DNA from: Brachybacterium halotolerans
GTDB taxonomy: Bacteria; Actinomycetota; Actinomycetes; Actinomycetales; Dermabacteraceae
Length of the DNA stretch: 64,000 nucleotides
Direction of reading: 5' to 3'
Assembly (NCBI RefSeq): GCF_016623465.1
Contig: NZ_JAEDAJ010000002.1
Coordinates: 198,093-262,092, forward strand
Made by a program: the position numbers and the translations under genes. The notes beneath the pieces were generated by a model that saw nothing but the letters and a program-made list of their open reading frames with translations, did not search any database and was not told where the DNA came from. Of the stretch, positions 1 to 8,582 are shown piece by piece. Position 1 is the first letter of the stretch; every line of letters begins with the position of its first letter.

Positions 1-290
1 GCGAGGTGCTGCCCGGGGACGACGCCCTCACCGACGAGCAGGTCACCGACCTCGCCCTCGCCGACGCCTCCGCGATCCTCGGCACCGCGCTCTCGCGCGA
101 GCAGCTGCGGGCCGCCCGCACCGTCACCTGGCGGCGCACCATGCGGCAGGCCCGCCCCGGCCACCGCGCCGCCCTCGAAGACCTCGACCGCATCCTCGGC
201 AGCGCTGGGCTGCCGCTGGAGCTGACCGGCGCATGGCGCGCCGGGACGGGGCTCGACGCCCTCGTCCGACACGATGGAAGGACATCATGA
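1..290 (+). CDS. cgoX: Coproporphyrinogen III oxidase / protoporphyrinogen oxidase, C-terminal end (partial)
   Basis: Only the last ~95 codons are present; the gene begins before the window. The tail has the pattern of HemY/CgoX flavoproteins: an Arg-rich stretch with a GHRAALEDLDRIL segment, then LPLELTGAWRAGTGLDALV, which corresponds to the C-terminal Rossmann strand and helix that close over FAD. In Actinobacteria this enzyme oxidises coproporphyrinogen III to coproporphyrin III, feeding the next two genes. Its TGA stop overlaps the ATG of chdC (ATGA), so translation is probably coupled. Identification rests on the tail plus the operon context; an unrelated FAD amine oxidase is unlikely here. 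Confidence 0.8.
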   Translation, partial: EVLPGDDALTDEQVTDLALADASAILGTALSREQLRAARTVTWRRTMRQARPGHRAALEDLDRILGSAGLPLELTGAWRAGTGLDALVRHDGRTS

Positions 291-1051
291 GCAGCGAAGA
301 CACCCACCAGGCCTCGTCGGCCCCCGCGGCGACCGCCCCGTCGGCCGCCTCTACCCCGTCGACCCCGTCGGCCCCCACCGGCGGCGAGACGGTCCGGTAC
401 ACCTCCTACACGGTCTTCACGCGCGTCGAGGCGGCCGACGCCCCGCGCGAGCAGGTCGCGGCGGAGGTCGCGAAGGTCGTGGCAGCGATCGAGGCCGAGG
501 GCACCGTGGTGCGCGGCATCTACGACGCCTCGCTGTTCCGCGCCGAGGCGGACCTCATGCTGTGGATGCACGCCGAGACCCCCGAGGCGCTGCAGGACGC
601 CCTGCGCCGCTTCGAGCGCACGCGCGCCGCCGAGGGCCTCGTGCGCTCGTGGTCGGCCGTCGGCGTGCACCGCGAGGCCGAGTTCTCCCGGTCCCACGCC
701 CCGGCCTTCCTCTCCCCCTCGCGCACCCCGCAGCAGTGGGTCACGGTCTACCCCTTCACCCGCTCCTACGAGTGGTACCTGCTGCCCGACGAGGAGCGCC
801 GCGACATGCTCATCGAGCACGGCACGCTGGGCCGCACCTACCCGCAGGTCCACGCGAACACCGTTGCCGCGTTCGCTCTCGGCGACTGGGAGTGGCTGCT
901 GTCCTTCGAGTCCGACGACCTCCACGACCTCGTCGACATGATGCGCGCCCTCCGCTACACCGGCGCCCGTCTGCACGTGCGCGATGAGCTGCCCTTCCAC
1001 GTGGGCCGCCGCCTGGCCGCCGCCGACGACGTCGCCGCCATCCTCGTCTGA
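287..1051 (+). CDS. chdC: Coproheme decarboxylase (HemQ, chlorite-dismutase family)
   Basis: 254 aa. Last step of the actinobacterial haem route: decarboxylates two propionates of coproheme with peroxide to give haem b. Residues 8-33 are a low-complexity Ala/Ser/Thr/Pro linker; the ferredoxin-like fold starts near 38. The segment YPFTRSYEWY (155-164) matches the family stretch carrying the reactive tyrosine, and His178 in EHGxLGRxY is the candidate haem ligand. The ATG at 287 follows GGAAGGA and overlaps the upstream stop; an in-frame ATG at 233 would lie inside cgoX and lacks a good ribosome site. The gene sits between cgoX and cpfC, its usual partners. Confidence 0.93.
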   Translation: MSSEDTHQASSAPAATAPSAASTPSTPSAPTGGETVRYTSYTVFTRVEAADAPREQVAAEVAKVVAAIEAEGTVVRGIYDASLFRAEADLMLWMHAETPEALQDALRRFERTRAAEGLVRSWSAVGVHREAEFSRSHAPAFLSPSRTPQQWVTVYPFTRSYEWYLLPDEERRDMLIEHGTLGRTYPQVHANTVAAFALGDWEWLLSFESDDLHDLVDMMRALRYTGARLHVRDELPFHVGRRLAAADDVAAILV

Positions 1052-1127
1052 TCCCGTCCCGCACCCACCCGATTCCCTTCCGCCCCGGCCGCCCCGCCGG
1101 AGCATCGACTGCGACCCGGAGGTCACC

Positions 1128-2456
1128 ATGCTCGAGAACCCCGCACCCCTCCCCGACGACGTCCCGTACGACGCGATCCTGTTCGCCTCCTTCGGCGGAC
1201 CGGAGCAGCAGGAGGACGTGGTGCCGTTCCTGCGCAACGTCACCCGCGGGCGAGGGATCCCGGACGAGCGCCTCGAGGTCGTCGGCGAGCACTACCGCAA
1301 GCTGGGCGGGCGCTCCCCGATCAACGACCAGAACCGCGACCTCATCGCCCGCTTCCAGCGGGCGCTCGCAGCGGCCGGCATCGACCTGCCGGTCTACTGG
1401 GGGAACCGCAACTGGGCGCCGTTCACGAGCGACGTGGTCGGGCGGATCAGCGCCGACGGGCACCGCCGGGTGCTCGCGGTCGCCACGAGCGCCTACTCCT
1501 CCTACTCCTCGTGCCGCCAGTACCGTGAGGACTACGCGAAGGCGCTGGTCGCGAACGATCTCGTGGGTCAGATGGAGATCCAGAAGATCCGCGCCTACTT
1601 CGACCACCCCGGATTCCTCGAGCCCGTGCGCGACGGGGTGCGCGCGGCGATCACGCAGATGCGGGACGCCGGCCACGACGCCTCCCGCACCCGGGTGCTG
1701 TTCTCCACGCACTCCATCCCGCACGTCATGTCCAGCGCCTCCGGGCCCGCGGAGAAGGACGCGCAGGACCCGTCGGCGGGCGATGTGGGCGGCTGGTACG
1801 TCGCCCAGCACCTCGCGGCGTGCCGCTGGGTGATGGAGCAGCTCAGGGCGACCGGCGGCGCATCGGCCGGCGCGCGCCCGGGCGACGCGGCCCGGGCCGA
1901 CGGAGGTGCAGCGGCCCTCGGCGTACCCGACTGGGAGCTCGTCTACCAGTCCCGCTCGGGCGCTCCGCACGTGCCGTGGCTCGAGCCCGACATCAACGAC
2001 CGCCTGCAGGAGATCCGCGAGAACGGCGAGGCCGACGCGGTGATCGTGGTCCCGATCGGCTTCGTCACCGACCACGTCGAGGTCGTCTGGGACCTGGACA
2101 CCGAGGCCGCCGAGACCGCCGAGGAGCTCGGCCTGGCATTCACGCGCGTGGCGACCTCCGGGACCGACGAGCGCTTCGTCGAGGGCCTCGTGGACCTCGT
2201 GCGCGAGCACGTCGAGCCCGGCCACAGCCCCCGCGCGGTCACCGACTTCGGCGTCGTCGAGGACACCTGCGGCGCCCTGTGCTGCCTGAACGGCTCGGCG
2301 CACGCCCGCCCCGTCCCCGTCGAGGGCACGCCCCTGGACACGGTCGAGCAGATCGCCCTCGCCATGCGGGCCGACGAGCACATGCGCGCGCTCATCACCG
2401 AGGAGCAGGCCGCGCACGCCGAGCAGTCGCGCGCCGGTTCCGAGGTGCCGGCGTGA
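1128..2456 (+). CDS. cpfC: Coproporphyrin III ferrochelatase
   Basis: 442 aa. Inserts Fe2+ into coproporphyrin III. The N-terminal ILFASFGGP and GGRSPIN segments are ferrochelatase hallmarks, and His195 in FSTHSIPH is the metal-handling histidine. Cys129, Cys381, Cys385 and Cys386 fit the four ligands of the [2Fe-2S] cluster typical of actinobacterial ferrochelatases. A short Ala/Gly-rich insertion lies around residues 243-265, as in several genes of this operon. The ATG at 1128 is preceded by CGGAGGT; the 76-bp gap after chdC is the largest in the first half of the operon. Often annotated hemH; the coproporphyrin substrate is inferred from the adjacent chdC. Confidence 0.95.
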   Translation: MLENPAPLPDDVPYDAILFASFGGPEQQEDVVPFLRNVTRGRGIPDERLEVVGEHYRKLGGRSPINDQNRDLIARFQRALAAAGIDLPVYWGNRNWAPFTSDVVGRISADGHRRVLAVATSAYSSYSSCRQYREDYAKALVANDLVGQMEIQKIRAYFDHPGFLEPVRDGVRAAITQMRDAGHDASRTRVLFSTHSIPHVMSSASGPAEKDAQDPSAGDVGGWYVAQHLAACRWVMEQLRATGGASAGARPGDAARADGGAAALGVPDWELVYQSRSGAPHVPWLEPDINDRLQEIRENGEADAVIVVPIGFVTDHVEVVWDLDTEAAETAEELGLAFTRVATSGTDERFVEGLVDLVREHVEPGHSPRAVTDFGVVEDTCGALCCLNGSAHARPVPVEGTPLDTVEQIALAMRADEHMRALITEEQAAHAEQSRAGSEVPA

Positions 2457-3529
2457 GCGCCGAGCAGCACAGCGCGACCTCCGCGCGTGCCGACGCCGCC
2501 CCCGCGCGTGCCGACGGGGCCCTCCTGCTGCGCGTCGGCACCCGCGGTTCCGACCTCGCCCTCGCCCAGTCCGGCCAGATCGCCGGACGCGTCGCGGGCG
2601 AGGACCGCGTCGAGCTCGTCCGGGTGCGCACCCACGGGGACGTCGACCGCACCAGCCCGCTCGCGCAGATCGGCGGCACCGGCGTGTTCGTCACCGCGGT
2701 GCGCGAGGCCCTGCTGGGCGGGGCGGTCGACGCCGTCGTGCACTCCGCGAAGGACCTGCCCACAGCGCCGGTCCCCGGCATCGTGATGGCCTGCATCCCC
2801 GAGCGCGAGGACCCCCGCGACGCCCTCTGCGCCCGCGACGGCCTCACCCTCGAGACGCTCCCGCAAGGAGCGAAGGTCGGCACCGGCTCCCCGCGCCGCG
2901 CCGCCCAGCTGCGCCGCGCCCGCCCCGACCTCGAGGTCGTGGGCATCCGCGGCAACGTCGAGACGCGGCTCGCCCGCGCGCTCGGCGAGGGCGCGGACCT
3001 GGACGCCGTGGTGCTCGCCGCCGCCGGCCTGCTCCGCCTGGGCCGCAGCGAGGTGATCAGCGAGCTGCTGAGCCCCGACGTGCTGCTGCCCGCGCCCGCG
3101 CAGGGCGCGCTGGCCGTCGAGTGCGCCGAGAGCTCTGCCGGCGCCTGGTTCGAGTCCGAAATGCGCGCGGCCGACCACGCCCCGACCCGCGCGGCCGTCG
3201 CCGCCGAGCGCTCCCTGCTGCGCACCCTCGAGGCCGGCTGCTCGGCACCCGTCGGCGCCCTCGGCACGGTCGCGGGCGCGGACGCGGGCTCGAGCTCGGA
3301 CGGCGCCGACGACGCCTCCGAGGGGCCCGTGCTCACCCTGCGCGGCCTCGCGATCTCCGAGGACGGCACCCAGGTCTTCGAGGGCACCCGCAGCACGCCC
3401 GTCGACCTCGCCGACCCCGCAGCACTCGAGGCCGACGCGGTGCGCCTCGGGCAGGACCTCGCCGCAGACCTCCTCGAGGCCGGCGCCGCCCGTGTGCTGA
3501 GCGCCGCAGGGGGCGACGCCGCATCGTGA
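2453..3529 (+). CDS. hemC: Hydroxymethylbilane synthase (porphobilinogen deaminase)
   Basis: 358 aa, GTG start inside the last codons of cpfC (GTGA overlap). Joins four porphobilinogen units into hydroxymethylbilane. About 24 Ala-rich residues precede the catalytic domain, which starts at LRVGTRGSDLALAQS. Further family motifs are HSAKDLP, the paired-arginine region GTGSPRRAAQL and IRGNVETRL. Cys263 in EAGCSAPVG is the dipyrromethane-cofactor attachment site. A Gly/Ser/Asp-rich insertion (AGADAGSSSDGADDASEG) breaks the C-terminal domain, again low-complexity. Gene order with hemD and hemB supports the call. Confidence 0.96.
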   Translation: MSAEQHSATSARADAAPARADGALLLRVGTRGSDLALAQSGQIAGRVAGEDRVELVRVRTHGDVDRTSPLAQIGGTGVFVTAVREALLGGAVDAVVHSAKDLPTAPVPGIVMACIPEREDPRDALCARDGLTLETLPQGAKVGTGSPRRAAQLRRARPDLEVVGIRGNVETRLARALGEGADLDAVVLAAAGLLRLGRSEVISELLSPDVLLPAPAQGALAVECAESSAGAWFESEMRAADHAPTRAAVAAERSLLRTLEAGCSAPVGALGTVAGADAGSSSDGADDASEGPVLTLRGLAISEDGTQVFEGTRSTPVDLADPAALEADAVRLGQDLAADLLEAGAARVLSAAGGDAAS

Positions 3530-4434
3530 GCAGGGACCGCGTCCTCCTCCCCCGCCCCGAGGGGCGCGGGGACGACCTGACCGACCTCCTCGAGATCGCC
3601 GGCTACGACGTGGTGCGCGCGCCCTTCGTCCGGATCGAGCCCGCACCCGCCGCGGACCTCGCCCCCGCCCTCGACCGCCTCGCCCGCGGCGAGTACGACC
3701 TGCTGGTCATCACCAGCCCCGCGACCGTGCGCTCGCTCGTCGCCGTCGGTCTGCAGGTGCCCGAGGGCACCGAGGTCGTCGCCGTCGGCGGCGCGACCGC
3801 CCGCGCCCTGCACGAGGCCGGCCTCGAGGTCGACCTGGTCGCCGAGGGGTCCGGTGCGGCGCTCGTCGAGGCGGTGCGCCGCTGTCGGGAGGCCGTGGGC
3901 TCGTCGGACCAGGACACGAACCCGGAACTGGGCTCGGTCTCGAGGTCGGTCTCGGACTCGACCGCTCCCGCTCCGCGGGTGCTGCTGCCGGCCTCATCGG
4001 CCGCCGCCCCGACCGTCCGCGAAGGCCTCGAGGGCGCCGGCATGCGCGTCGAGCAGGTCGACGCCTACCACCCGGAGCACGCGCCCCTGCCCGCGGAGGT
4101 CGAGCGCGACCTGCCCGGCGGCGGCTTCGACGCGATCGTGCTGACCAGCTCGATGATCGCCCGCCGCGCCGCCCAGATCGGCGTGCACCCGCGCACCGCC
4201 GTCATCGTCATCGGCCGCCCCACCGAGAAGGCCGCTCTCAGCGCCGGGCTCCGGGTCGACGCGCGCGCCGAGCACCCCGACGCCCCGTCCCTCGCACGAG
4301 CCGTGCACCTCGCGCTCGCGCCCGAGACCACCGCTCTCCCAACCACCAGCACGACCAGCCCCACGATCCCCGCCGGCCACACCAGCTCGACCAGCCCCAC
4401 CAGCTCGACCAGCCCCGCCGCCCCGAAGGAGTGA
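3526..4434 (+). CDS. hemD: Uroporphyrinogen-III synthase
   Basis: 302 aa, GTG start overlapping the hemC stop (GTGA). Cyclises hydroxymethylbilane with inversion of ring D. Sequence is poorly conserved, as usual for HemD, but the two-domain pattern is visible: VLLPRPEGRGDDLTDLLEIAGYDV at the start, LVITSPATVRSL and GGATARAL in domain one, and IVLTSSMIARRAA plus VIVIGRPTEKAAL in domain two. A Ser/Asp-rich linker around residues 125-150 separates the halves. The last ~35 residues are a Thr/Ser/Pro repeat tail (TSTTSPT, TSSTSPTSSTSP) encoded by an imperfect DNA repeat, not part of the fold. Confidence 0.9.
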   Translation: MSRDRVLLPRPEGRGDDLTDLLEIAGYDVVRAPFVRIEPAPAADLAPALDRLARGEYDLLVITSPATVRSLVAVGLQVPEGTEVVAVGGATARALHEAGLEVDLVAEGSGAALVEAVRRCREAVGSSDQDTNPELGSVSRSVSDSTAPAPRVLLPASSAAAPTVREGLEGAGMRVEQVDAYHPEHAPLPAEVERDLPGGGFDAIVLTSSMIARRAAQIGVHPRTAVIVIGRPTEKAALSAGLRVDARAEHPDAPSLARAVHLALAPETTALPTTSTTSPTIPAGHTSSTSPTSSTSPAAPKE

Positions 4435-4441
4435 CACCCCG

Positions 4442-5506
4442 ATGACCTCCATCGACCCCGATCAGCGCGTCGCCGACTACCGCGCCCAGCTCCCCGCCCA
4501 CCTCTCGCCCGCCCGTCGGGCCCGCCGCCTGCGCACCACCGAGGCCATGCGCTCCCTGGTGCGCGAGACCACGCTGCGGCCGTCGGACCTGGTTCTGCCG
4601 ATGTTCGTGCGCGAGGGGATCGACGCGCCCGTGCCGATCACCTCGATGCCCGGCGTCGTCCAGCACACCGAGGACTCCCTGCTCGAGGCCGCCCGCGAGG
4701 CCGCCGACCGGGGCGTCGGCGGGATCATCCTGTTCGGCGTCCCCGCGACGAAGGACGCGGTGGGCTCCGCCGCGAGCGATCCCGACTCCTTCGTGAACCG
4801 GGCGATCGCGCGCCTCGCCCAGGAGATCGGCGAGGACCTCGTGATCATGGCCGACCTGTGCCTGGACGAGTTCACCGACCACGGGCACTGCGGCATCCTG
4901 GACTCCCGCGGCCGCGTCGACAACGACGCCACTCTGGTGCGGTACCGCGAGATCGCCCTGGCGCAGGCCCGCGCGGGCGTCCACATGATCGGCCCCTCGG
5001 GAATGATGGACGGCCAGATCGCCGCGATCCGCGACGCCCTGGACGAGGGCGGCTTCGAGGACGTCTCGATCTTCGCCTACAGCGCGAAGTACTCCTCCGC
5101 GTTCTACGGCCCCTTCCGTGAGGCCGTCGACTCCTCGCTCGAGGGCGATCGCCGCACCTACCAGCAGGATCCCGCCAACGGCGGCGAGGCCCGCCTCGAG
5201 GTCGAGCTCGACGTGGACGAGGGCGCGGACCTGGTGATGGTCAAGCCCGGCATGCCCTACCTCGACGTGCTGCGCGACATCGCCGAGTCCTCCCCCGTGC
5301 CCGTGGGCAGCTACCAGATCAGCGGGGAGTACGCGATGATCGAGGCCGCGAGCGCGAACGGCTGGATCGACCGCGACCGCGCCATCATGGAATCGCTGCT
5401 CGGCTTCAAGCGCGCCGGCGCCTCGACGATCCTCACCTACTGGGCGTCCGAGGTCGCCGGCTGGATCCACGACGGCCTGCCCGCCCACCTGCGCCCGTTC
5501 GTCTGA
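4442..5506 (+). CDS. hemB: Porphobilinogen synthase (5-aminolevulinate dehydratase)
   Basis: 354 aa; condenses two 5-aminolevulinate molecules. The two active-site lysines are Lys216 ([18 protein letters not shown]) and Lys268 ([10 protein letters not shown], the Schiff-base lysine). The metal segment reads [13 protein letters not shown]: Cys140 and Cys150 are kept but the middle cysteine of the classic zinc triad is Asp142, an intermediate between Zn- and Mg-type enzymes. Starts 7 bp after the hemD stop; the AAGGAG ribosome site lies in the hemD tail. The 115-bp spacer to hemL holds short direct repeats (GGCACTGGCTCGAG-like). Confidence 0.96.
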   Translation: MTSIDPDQRVADYRAQLPAHLSPARRARRLRTTEAMRSLVRETTLRPSDLVLPMFVREGIDAPVPITSMPGVVQHTEDSLLEAAREAADRGVGGIILFGVPATKDAVGSAASDPDSFVNRAIARLAQEIGEDLVIMADLCLDEFTDHGHCGILDSRGRVDNDATLVRYREIALAQARAGVHMIGPSGMMDGQIAAIRDALDEGGFEDVSIFAYSAKYSSAFYGPFREAVDSSLEGDRRTYQQDPANGGEARLEVELDVDEGADLVMVKPGMPYLDVLRDIAESSPVPVGSYQISGEYAMIEAASANGWIDRDRAIMESLLGFKRAGASTILTYWASEVAGWIHDGLPAHLRPFV

Positions 5507-5621
5507 GACCCCGCTCGACCGCCGGCTCTGGCACTGGCTCGAGCACTGGCTCGAGCTCCGCTCGACGTCCCGGCGCTGCCCGCACTCCCACCCGTCCGCA
5601 CTCCCCGAAGGAGACAGCCCC

Positions 5622-7004
5622 ATGACCCTCGACGAGTCGACCTCCGAGTCCCTGTTCGACCGCGCCAAGCAGGTGATCCCCGCCGGCGTGAACTCGCCCG
5701 TGCGGGCCTTCGGCTCCGTGGGCGGCACCCCGCCGTTCATCGCCTCGGCCTCCGGCGCGCTGCTCACCGACGCCGACGGCCACGAGTACGTGGACCTCGT
5801 GGGCTCCTGGGGGCCGATGATCCTGGGCCACGCGAACCCGCGCGTCGTCGAGGCCGTGCGCGAGGCCGCTGGCCGCGGCCTTTCCTTCGGCGCTCCGCAG
5901 ACCGGGGAGGTCAGCATCGTCGAGGAGCTCGTGCGGCGCGTGCGCCCGCTGCAGAAGGTGCGCCTGGTCAACTCCGGTACCGAGGCCACCATGAGCGCCC
6001 TACGGGTGGCCCGCGCCGCGACCGGCCGCGACGTCGTCGTGAAGTTCGCCGGCTGCTACCACGGGCATGTCGACGCTCTCCTCGCCGAGGCCGGCAGCGG
6101 CGTCGCCACCTTCGCGATGCCCGGCTCCGCGGGAGTCACCGAGGGCACCGCCCGCGACACGATCGTGCTGCCCTACGGCGACCGCGACGCCGTGACCTCC
6201 CTGTTCGCCGAGCGCGGCGGCGAGATCGCCGCGATCATCACCGAGGCCGCACCCGCGAACATGGGCGTGGTGACCCCGCCGGAGCACTTCAACGCCTTCC
6301 TCGCCGAGACCGCCCACGCCGCCGGCGCGCTGCTGATCACCGACGAGGTGCTCACCGGCTTCCGCGCGAGCGCCGAGGGCTACTACGGCATCGACGGGCC
6401 GACGGCCGGTGGGGCGGGGTCGACTCCGGCCGGCGGGGCGGGCACGGCCGACGGGGCCGGATCCGCTCCGGCCGGCGGCTCGGACTGGGCTCCCGACCTC
6501 ATGACCTTCGGCAAGGTCATCGGCGGCGGTCTCCCGGTGGGGGCCTTCGGCGGCCGCGCGGACCTCATGGACCTGCTCGCGCCGCTCGGCCCCGTCTACC
6601 AGGCGGGCACGCTCTCGGGGAACCCGCTCGCCACGGCCGCGGGCCTCGCGACCTTCGCCGGGCTCGACGACGCCGCGTACGCCCAGCTCGCGCGCACCTC
6701 CTCGACCCTGCAGTCGCTCGTGGCCGACGCCCTCTCCACCGCGGGCGTCCCCCACGTCATCCAGACCGCCGGCACCCTGTTCTCGGTGTTCTTCCGTGAG
6801 CAGCCGGTGACCACCTACGACGACGCGAAGGACCAGGACACGGCCGCGTTCGGCCGCTTCTTCCACGCGCTCCTCGAGGGCGGCGTCTACCTGCCGCCGT
6901 CGGCCTTCGAGGCCTGGTTCGTCTCCACCGCGCACGACGAGCAGATCGTCGACCGCATCGCCCAGGTCCTCCCGGCCGCGGCGCGCGCGGCAGCGCAGGG
7001 TTGA
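5622..7004 (+). CDS. hemL: Glutamate-1-semialdehyde 2,1-aminomutase
   Basis: 460 aa, longer than the usual ~430. A PLP enzyme that makes 5-aminolevulinate from glutamate-1-semialdehyde, the first committed precursor of this pathway. Motifs: [14 protein letters not shown] at the N terminus, [44 protein letters not shown], and the PLP lysine Lys298 in [17 protein letters not shown]. Residues ~259-289 are a Gly/Ala-rich insertion repeating an [11 protein letters not shown] pattern just before the PLP loop, absent from typical homologues. ATG at 5622 follows GAAGGAGAC. Last gene of the haem operon; hemA and hemE must lie outside the window. Confidence 0.95.
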   Translation: MTLDESTSESLFDRAKQVIPAGVNSPVRAFGSVGGTPPFIASASGALLTDADGHEYVDLVGSWGPMILGHANPRVVEAVREAAGRGLSFGAPQTGEVSIVEELVRRVRPLQKVRLVNSGTEATMSALRVARAATGRDVVVKFAGCYHGHVDALLAEAGSGVATFAMPGSAGVTEGTARDTIVLPYGDRDAVTSLFAERGGEIAAIITEAAPANMGVVTPPEHFNAFLAETAHAAGALLITDEVLTGFRASAEGYYGIDGPTAGGAGSTPAGGAGTADGAGSAPAGGSDWAPDLMTFGKVIGGGLPVGAFGGRADLMDLLAPLGPVYQAGTLSGNPLATAAGLATFAGLDDAAYAQLARTSSTLQSLVADALSTAGVPHVIQTAGTLFSVFFREQPVTTYDDAKDQDTAAFGRFFHALLEGGVYLPPSAFEAWFVSTAHDEQIVDRIAQVLPAAARAAAQG

Positions 7005-7346
7005 GGGAGCGGGGTTGAGCGGGCTGGGCCGGGCTGAGCAGGCTGGGCGCGCCGGGCTGGGTTGAGTGAGCGCGCTGGGCTGAGCAGGCTGGGCTGAGCG
7101 GGCGCGCCAGGTCGCTCGGGGCGGGGACCGGACTCGAGTTCGAGTTCGAGTCCAGGTTGGGCGCCGGTCTCGCTGTGCGTCGCCGTGTGTCCCATGGGTG
7201 GCACGGCACGGGGCTCCCTGCGCACCATGGATGCGCGTCCTCCTCGGGGATGGCGCGCATGGCCGCCGACGTCGATCCCGCGCGTCGGTCGCCTCGCCGG
7301 GATCCCTCGTCGACCTCGACACGAGTTCTCGGCGTGCAGGCCGTCC
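7005..7346. repeat. Non-coding spacer with degenerate short repeats
   Basis: No credible gene. Positions 7012-7108 are built from imperfect copies of a GGGCTGAGCAGGCTGG-type unit. Positions 7130-7153 form an inverted repeat, GGACTCGA...TCGAGTCC around a GTTCGAGT core, a possible terminator or processing hairpin after hemL. No T-run follows. Antisense reading frames here exist only because of the tRNA and repeats. Confidence 0.6.
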
Positions 7347-7420
7347 CGCTCCGTAGCTCAGCCCGGTAGAGCAGCTCCCCCATAAGGAGCGTGTCGCAGG
7401 TTCGAATCCTGCCGGAGTGT
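7347..7420 (+). tRNA. tRNA with CAU anticodon (Met elongator, or Ile2)
   Basis: A full cloverleaf is seen: acceptor CGCTCCG/CGGAGTG with one G-U pair, T8-A9, D-stem GCTC/GAGC, anticodon stem GCTCC/GGAGC, T-stem GCAGG/CCTGC with TTCGAAT loop. The anticodon at 7381-7383 is CAT. The D-arm and perfect first acceptor pair argue against initiator tRNA-fMet. Two oddities: position 33, nearly always U, is C (loop CCCATAA), and the discriminator base is T. No CCA is encoded. With CAU, a lysidine-modified Ile2 tRNA cannot be excluded. Confidence 0.88.
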
Positions 7421-7527
7421 CCGCCGCCCGGGTGCTCGGCGCCCGGATGCACGGCGCCCGCTCACCCGGCCCAGTCCCCGCCCGGCGTCGGTTCGCACGC
7501 TGGGGCCGTGGGGCCACAAGGGAAAGC

Positions 7528-7826
7528 GTTGAGTGCTGCGTAGTCGTCGTTCTGAGCGCCCATAACGACCGGTATGCAGCACTGTTCGAGCCAGTACCTG
7601 GTCCGCATCACCCTTCGGGCCGATTTCGGGCTGGCCGGACCGTTGAGTGCTGCGTAGTCGTCGTTCTGAGCGCCCATAGCGACCGGTACGCAGCACTGTT
7701 CGAACCAGCACCCGGTCCGCATCACCCTTCGGGCCGATTTCGGGCTGGCCGGACCGTTGAGTGCTGCGTAGTCGTCGTTCTGAGCGCCCATAACGACAAT
7801 TGCGCAGCACTGTTCGAGCCAGCTCC
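7528..7826. repeat. Three-copy 114-bp tandem repeat with conserved hairpins
   Basis: Units start at 7528, 7642 and 7756 (exact 114-bp period; the third is cut short). Each begins with a 50-nt hairpin (7533-7582, 7647-7696, 7761-7810): 19-nt arms GTGCTGCGTA...TCGTT and AACGA...GCAGCAC around an invariant loop C-TGAGCGCCCA-T. Differences between copies keep pairing (TAT/TAC/TGC opposite GTA, AACGAC versus AGCGAC). Copies 1 and 2 carry a second hairpin closed by GGTCCG/CGGACC. The same block plan occurs in the palindrome at 27747-27804. The unit can be read through as a 38-residue repeat but has no ribosome site. Confidence 0.9.
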
Positions 7827-7885
7827 GGTTCCCAAGCACTGTTCGGGTCAACACCGGGGCCTCGGCGAGGTTCGGGGGGCATCAC

Positions 7886-7923
7886 GTGCTGCCGCGCCCC
7901 GTGCCGTCGTTCTGGGATGCCCA
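7886..7923. repeat. Probable decayed copy of the hairpin element
   Basis: GTGCTGC (7886-7892), GTCGTTCTG (7906-7914) and GCCCA (7919-7923) occur in the same order as in the left arm and loop of the tandem hairpins, with extra bases between the first two blocks and no matching right arm. I read it as a relic fourth copy. Confidence 0.4.
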
Positions 7924-8028
7924 CTTCCCGTCGACGTCGGCTGATCTGCCATGCACGCGCTCGGCGGCCCTCGCGTGACCATCGCCGCGCGTCGGTGCCG
8001 TCACCACCGCACGCGGAGCCGGGACGCG

Positions 8029-8041
8029 TAATCTGCACCGG
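8029..8041 (+). promoter_or_regulatory. -10 box for leaderless start at 8041
   Basis: TAATCT at 8029-8034 lies 6 nt before the GTG at 8041, so the transcript should begin at or next to the start codon. No Shine-Dalgarno sequence is present. The -35 region is weak. Confidence 0.5.
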
Positions 8042-8529
8042 TGGACATCAACCCGTACGACACTCGCCAGCGGATCCTGCAGGCGCAGGACCAGGTGCAG
8101 GTCCAGCGGGAGGTCGCGCCGGACGCCGAGCTCGCCGGATGCCCCGGCTGTCCGTACTTCTGGACGTGCCCGGTGCCGCATCGCGGCGAGGAGGTGCGGC
8201 CGCCCCGGGAGATCCACCTCGAGGACGTCACCGAGGAGATCGGAGAGCGCCGTCCCTTCCGTCCGCACGACGAGTCCGACATCGGCTGGACCGACGTCTG
8301 GATCGAGGACGACGAGGACGGAGCCGCACACCCGACGGAGGACGCACCGACGACCTCATCGGAGGACGAGAAAGCGGACGTCGAAGGGGCGCACGACGAG
8401 GGTGCGGCGGAGTCGGCGGACTCAGGGTACTCGGCTGACTCAGCGGACACAGCGGATGCTCCGAGCGCGCCGGATCACGGACCGACGTCGCGCCGCCGCT
8501 GGTGGCAGCGTCGTTCGCGGCGAGCCTGA
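8041..8529 (+). CDS. Small acidic protein with a CxxC-type cysteine cluster
   Basis: 162 aa, function unknown. Residues ~33-43 hold GCPGCPYFWTCP, three cysteines plus a nearby His that could bind metal or iron-sulphur. Residues ~55-140 are strongly acidic (DVWIEDDEDG, SSEDEKADVE) and probably disordered, and the C terminus is basic and tryptophan-rich (RRRWWQRRSRRA). No signal peptide or membrane segment. The GTG start fits the leaderless promoter just upstream. Codon use matches neighbours. I do not recognise the family. Confidence 0.7.
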   Translation: MDINPYDTRQRILQAQDQVQVQREVAPDAELAGCPGCPYFWTCPVPHRGEEVRPPREIHLEDVTEEIGERRPFRPHDESDIGWTDVWIEDDEDGAAHPTEDAPTTSSEDEKADVEGAHDEGAAESADSGYSADSADTADAPSAPDHGPTSRRRWWQRRSRRA

Positions 8530-8582
8530 GTCACCACGGGATCCGCGCAGCGCCTCGGGCCACCGCCTCGGGGCCACCGCCA

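Noticed and set aside
6757-7452. Proteins encoded antisense to hemL end and the tRNA
   Set aside because: Their sequence (for example the RIRTCDTLLMGELLYRAE stretch) is the well-known artefact of translating a tRNA gene backwards.
7528-7826. CRISPR array
   Set aside because: The repeat unit is 114 bp with near-identical spacers, only three copies, and no cas genes are present.
7417-7944. Open frame spanning the tandem repeats (38-residue repeating peptide), and similar frames on the minus strand
   Set aside because: No ribosome site, starts inside or next to the tRNA, and the changes between copies follow base pairing of the hairpin better than protein conservation. The same peptide-like pattern at 27747 is simply the palindrome read through.
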